From: Coptodactyla brooksi
Taxonomy: Eukaryota > Arthropoda > Insecta > Coleoptera > Scarabaeidae
DNA length: 23,469 nt
Assembly: GCA_033557675.1 (NCBI GenBank)
Contig: JAWQRM010000377.1
Span: forward strand, 1 to 23,469
Direction of reading: 5' to 3'
Within the stretch, counting starts at the first letter, position 1. Each line of letters starts with the position of its first letter. Under the pieces are notes generated by a model, which was given only the letters and a program-made list of their open reading frames with translations, searched no databases and had not been told where the DNA came from. Shown one piece after another: positions 19,701-23,469 of the stretch. Position numbers and translations under genes: made by a program.

Positions 19701-21003
19701 CCATCATTTCGGCTTGTAGGTTCAAATCTAAGTGAATATCTCTATCAGGTCTTAGTTGAAGTTTGTTATTATCAACAATTGTGGAAATGTTCGCTAAAAC
19801 CTTACTTATGTTTGTGGATGTTAGAAAATTAAATGCAGATTTCCTCAAAGAATCCAATCGGGAGTTCACATGGTAATTATTCGAAATTAATTCTCGAGTG
19901 GGGGCTTTACTAATTTCCTGATTTATGCAATGTTTCCAAAGTTTCCCCACGTCGATTTGGATATTCATGTCAGAATTCAACTCTATCGGGGGAGTTAACA
20001 AAGCATTCAGTAATTTTTTAAAGCTTCTTTCCTGCTCATCAACCCACTGGAAGCTATAATAAGTTAGTGCAGAAATAAAAGGGTCAATATTGTTCGTAGC
20101 GGTTAGAACTAGAGGATTTTGAACACGATGGATAACTTTATCTACATCGTGTAATTTAATGCTAACCTCTTTGGAAATGCTCGTTGATGATACTTCAGAG
20201 TTTATGTTATTTGTCTTGAAAAACTTTTTTAAATTCAATGGTTTCATTTTCGCGAATTTAAACTTTGGACTAGTCAACTTTGTTTTATTTCCGTTACTTG
20301 TATTAACCATAATTTTACTCTTCGACACTGCAAACTCACTTGACGTTTCTTCAACAATTAATTCTAATGCTGCTCTCTTCAATCTACAACCGCTCATCTC
20401 ACACATTTCCTTGTCTGTACTGCAATTTATAATTGGAGACAAACTACAGTTTGTAATTACAGCGCTGCTTATCGAAGAACTCAAATCTACGGTAGTATCT
20501 CTAATCTGCGTACTGGAGCTTATGTTCAGTTTTGTGTACGTATTGTTATCTCCATAAGGTACATTTAAAACTGGAGTAAAAGCCAAACGTTTAATTTTCT
20601 CCTCGATACTCTCTGAAACGTCCAAATCGCACTTATTGGCACTCTCTAAACTATCTGCAAAATGTTCGCCACTCAAATCTTTAACAGGAGATTTTATTAC
20701 TAATTCAGGCATTCCAAAAGTGACATTCCCAATTATGCAGGAGTTTTCGTCCAAATTGAAAATATTCTCTTTGTTGCTATCCTTTACATAACTCTTATCT
20801 AATGGAATATTTTTCAAATTGACGCTCGGTGAAGTCACGATAATGGTAGGGTGGTTCGTTATATCTGGTAAAGGTTTTCGGTGTGCTTTCGTCGGCGACA
20901 ATTTTTTGACGGGAGAAAACTTCTTTCGTAATGGAGATTTAATCTTTGTGGAAACAACGGCTGGTTTCGGTTTGGATTTGGGTTTGACTTTCAGTGTCGA
21001 TTT
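16726..21003 (-). CDS. asp: asp/ASPM large exon (CH region and IQ array)
   Basis: A single 4278-base exon of 1426 codons. The acceptor is TTTGTTTTCAG at 21004; the donor is CAG|GTAAGA at 16725. The order is as follows. First is a basic, Ser/Pro-rich low-complexity N-terminal part with several SP sites (SPLRKK, SPVKK, SPTK), about 300 residues. Then a conserved block runs QAEMMVLFLSYNPLWLRIGLETIYG (near residue 440 of the open frame) through DLRDGVRLTRIMEII, RVPAISRLQKIHNVKIA and DIVDGHKEKTL (near 600-670), the ASPM calponin-homology region that binds actin and microtubules. About 26 IQ motifs follow (pattern IQ..YR....M....), binding calmodulin or light chains. Drosophila Asp and human ASPM have this architecture. 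Upstream ASH-domain exon(s) are not in the window. Identity is very secure. Confidence 0.95.
16990..18165 (-). repeat. asp: Three tandem 5-IQ blocks inside asp
   Basis: Within the IQ array, a block of five IQ motifs repeats three times with lengths 131, 130 and 131 residues (nucleotide period 393 then 390). Each block opens with an IIIQRWFRST-like motif and runs through IQT.YRAK, IQA.F.GKKQ, IQRWY.S.LKM and IQ.KY..K.LM. GTACCAC recurs at 17131, 17524 and 17914, marking the period. The middle block lacks one codon (KKIIKIQ against KKKTIKIQ). The single IQ motifs before and after are less alike, so this is a higher-order duplication on top of the basic ~24-residue repeat. Confidence 0.9.
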
Positions 21004-21337
21004 CTGAAAACAAATTGATACAATTATATAATACACAATTCAGAAAAATGAGCGGGAGAAAATGAAAGATTTTCCATTGCCAACTATGATTGATAATTGA
21101 TTTTTGTCATCGATTAATATTGCTGTTTAATATTTGAACCAAATATTATTAAATGAAATTAGAAGCAATTTATTTTGCGGAAAAAAAAGCGTAGGCATAA
21201 AAGACAAATTAAACATAAATCCAAGGCACATCTTTTTGTGCTAAGATTGAATAATTATGTTATATAATGCTGAAAACAAAAAATATTTATGGTAAAAAAA
21301 CAAAACTAGAATTGTTATGAATAGAGCCCAGGCGGTT
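21004..21337 (-). other. asp intron DNA, no feature seen
   Basis: AT-rich sequence upstream (in transcript direction) of the large asp exon. No coding sequence or repeat identified. Confidence 0.55.
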
Positions 21338-21597
21338 TACATTTTTGTCCAATAAAGCTGAGGTTTTGGAACCTGTAGCTTTGTAACAAAGTAGAAATGA
21401 AGTCACCACTACGCCAAAATTTGAAGAGAGGATGCTCGATGCACGTTTTGCTAACCAAGTTAGCATCATCAGGAGCGATGAAAGACTAACTAGTAACTGA
21501 TATAAGACCTATATATATTAAAATGTCGACGCTTAATTGATTTTTAATTGGCTTTTCCAAACCGTCCAGTGTTTCTTCTAGATCTAGTAAACCTAGT

Positions 21598-22165
21598 CTA
21601 TCAAACTGTACAAAGAGCTATTCGGTATTGGCCCTCTGTCTTTATTAAGTCTATTCCTACATTTAACAACTTCTATGCTTTCAAATTCATCCAACAATGC
21701 TTATCCTGTGGTTGCTGCTGAAAGCATGTTCAGCAACGCTAGATTTTTCGGTACAACCATATTTCAAGTGAGCCATGTGTTCTTTGAACCCTGTTTTGAC
21801 TGACCGTTTAGTTTGCCCAACATACTTTTTATCACAATCAGTGCAGCTAACTTGGTATATTCCACTTTCTTCCAACATATCTATTTTGTCTTTAGGATTA
21901 CAACAATGTTTTTAATGTATTTTTCAACTGAAAAACTAATTTCATGCCTACGTTATTGAAAATCTTAGGAAAACCCTTAGTGAACTGAGAGAATGGCAGC
22001 GAAATGAATTTTTCAGTTCATTGTTCCTGTTGGAAAAACGTGGTACTATTATCATACAATTTTTTCTTATATCTATGGCGATTAATATCTATGGCAATTA
22101 GCTTATCTACTAAATTTCTATCATATCCGTTAATAGTAGCTATGTTCTTTACATGACTTTACATG
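21598..22165 (-). pseudogene. Inverted Penelope 3' coding copy (GIY-YIG)
   Basis: On the minus strand, open codons give MLEESGIYQVSCTDCDKKYVGQ...TGFKEHMAHLKYG and AEHAFSSNHRIS (21687-21878). A frameshifted continuation to about 21600 contains ESIE.VKCR.RLNKDRGPI. The GIY and YVG residues of the endonuclease domain are present. Upstream text to about 22165 encodes a diverged KKIATINGYDRNLVDKL region. It is a truncated arm and cannot make a full protein. Confidence 0.8.
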
Positions 22166-22184
22166 AAAAAAGGTTAATGTCAAT

Positions 22185-23023
22185 GATTTTTGTGATAAAT
22201 TAAACCCAAGTTTCTCCACTTACGAGATCAAAAACAATGGAACATTGCCTTTTCTGGATACACTGGTCATCAGAAATAATAATACACTAGAGTTTGATAT
22301 TTAAAGAAAAAACACCCCTTCAAGTAGGTACATTGCTGCAGATTTCACTGTGTCCAACAAAAAATGGCTCATTTACACTTTCTAGTTCACCGTTTGGTCA
22401 ATTTCCCACTCGATTCAGTAAGATATAAAAAAGAGAGGAGTCATGTAAAGAAAATAGCTACTATTAACGGATATGATAGGAATTTAGTAGATAAGTTAAT
22501 CCATTGCCATAGATATCAGAAAAATTTGTATATACCACGTTTTTCCAACAGGAACAACGAACTGTAAAATTCATTTCACTGCCTTTCTCTCAGTTCACTA
22601 GGGGCTTTCCTAAGATTCAATAACATAGGCATGAAATTAGTTTTTCAGTCGAAAAATACATTAAAAACATTGTTGGGTAATCCTAAAGACAAAATAGATA
22701 TGTTGGAAAAAAGTGGAATACACCAAGTTAGTTGCACTGATTGTGGTAAAAAGTATATTGGACAAACTAGGTCAGTCAAAACAAGGTTCAAAGAGCACAC
22801 GGCTCACTTAAAATATGGTCATACCAAAAAATCTAACGTTGCCGAACATGCTTTCAGCAGCAACCACAGGATAAGTGTAGAAAATGTAAAACTGCTTAGA
22901 AATGTATCCAACAATAAGTTGTTGCATGCATTTGAAAGCATAGAAATTGTTAAATGTAGGGATAGACTTAATAAAGACAGAGGGCCAATATTGATTAGCC
23001 CTTTGTATAGTTTGATAGACTAG
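22185..23023 (+). pseudogene. Penelope-like 3' coding region: RT tail and GIY-YIG endonuclease
   Basis: Plus-strand pieces in order are STYEIKNNGTLPFLDTLVIRN and NTLEFDI (end of the RT domain, about 22215-22300), then FLVHRLVNFPLDSVRYKKERSH and KIATINGYDRNLVDKLIH (22380-22505). A longer open stretch begins at 22631: KLVFQSKNTLKTLLG, then the endonuclease SGIHQVSCTDCGKKYIGQ (22712-22765), SVKTRFKEHTAHLKYG, AEHAFSSNHRIS and RLNKDRGPILISPLYSLID, ending at TAG 23021-23023. The GIY motif has become GIH, and stops and frameshifts break the RT tail, so it is dead. The GIY-YIG domain in active elements nicks target DNA. Confidence 0.85.
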
Positions 23024-23469
23024 GTTTAATATATTTAGAGGAAATGCTGAACTGGTTGGCAGTTGTAAAGGGTAGGGCCAGGGGCTCTGTATCCTTAGGC
23101 TAGATAACAAGGAGATGGGTAACGCTGTACAGGGAGATATTGTATGAACGGGCAGTGAGGATAAGGTAAGGAAAAGCTTAATTGGTCTCCTATTGGTTGC
23201 AAAAAACCAATTAAGAATCTTATGTCAGTTAGTAGTTAGTCTTTCATCGCTCCTGATGATGCTAACTTGGATAGTGAAACATGCGTTGAGCATCCTCTCT
23301 TCAAATTTTGGCGTCGTGGTGACTTCGTTTCTACATTTTTGTCCAAGTACAAATGGAAGAGTGGGAAGTAGTGGGAGTTATTTCTTGAGCCAGAAATCTA
23401 AACTATTGGGTATTACTAATGAAGGAACTAGTTACAAATAAAATAAACACAAACTAACTAATATTATAC

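Larger units (their letters stand above)
21338..23346 (+). mobile_element. 5'-truncated Penelope-like element with inverted 3' copy
   Basis: An exact 15-base direct repeat, TACATTTTTGTCCAA, lies at 21338-21352 and 23332-23346 and is a likely target-site duplication. Between the two copies, the right half (about 22185-23335, plus strand) is the 3' part of a Penelope-like element and the left half (about 21390-22165, minus strand) is an inverted, shorter copy of the same 3' end. The arms meet around 22165-22438. Outward hammerhead-like cores lie near both ends. On the left, minus strand, CTGATGA is at 21466-21472 with a perfect 6-bp stem (GCTAAC/GTTAGC, 21450-21464). On the right, plus strand, CTGATGA is at 23253-23259 and GAAA at 23276-23279. 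It probably lies in the first visible asp intron, antisense to asp in its longer arm. Confidence 0.82.

Noticed and set aside
20159..20557. 132-codon plus-strand open frame
   Set aside because: Lies antisense to the well-supported asp exon; a shadow of its codon pattern.
1..23469. CRISPR arrays, tRNA or rRNA genes, bacterial-type operons
   Set aside because: None seen; spliced genes and transposon families show that this is an animal nuclear sequence.

Overview
The window looks like AT-rich nuclear DNA of an insect. Two conserved animal genes have introns with good GT/AG sites, and the DNA between and inside them is filled with decayed transposons of kinds common in insect genomes. I cannot name the species from the sequence; a beetle or hemipteran would fit the transposon mix, but that is only a guess.

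Layout, left to right. Positions 1-1494 hold a decayed piggyBac transposase on the minus strand. At 2248-2517 is a frameshifted fragment of a protein family that is abundant in insect genomes. At 2722-5395 is a dead Penelope-like retroelement (reverse transcriptase plus GIY-YIG endonuclease) bounded by a long inverted repeat. Two plus-strand exons of a transglutaminase follow (5865-6205 and 8712-9587), with catalytic His and Asp present. The catalytic Cys exon is not in the window. The intron between them carries a deleted pogo/Tigger transposase and a perfect 25-bp hairpin.

From 9.7 to 15.3 kb there is no recognisable host gene. This stretch contains two small foldback structures (about 10.12-10.33 kb and 12.45-12.68 kb), a GC-rich islet near 11.6-11.7 kb, and a 1.37-kb long-terminal-inverted-repeat element (13440-14807) with TA at both ends.

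From 21003 down to 15314 on the minus strand lie three exons of abnormal spindle (asp/ASPM): a 4.3-kb exon with a calponin-homology region and most of about 27 IQ motifs, a 211-bp exon and a terminal exon. The ASH-domain exon(s) must lie beyond the right edge. The asp introns carry a 199-bp MITE and, at 21338-23346, a second Penelope-like element built as an inverted repeat and flanked by a 15-bp direct repeat. The transglutaminase and asp genes point tail to tail.

The common thread is that four separate inverted-repeat structures, two with Penelope coding sequence and two without, all place an outward-facing hammerhead-ribozyme-like core (CTGANGA, short stem-loop, GAAA) near both ends. This suggests Penelope-type termini repeatedly forming foldbacks here.
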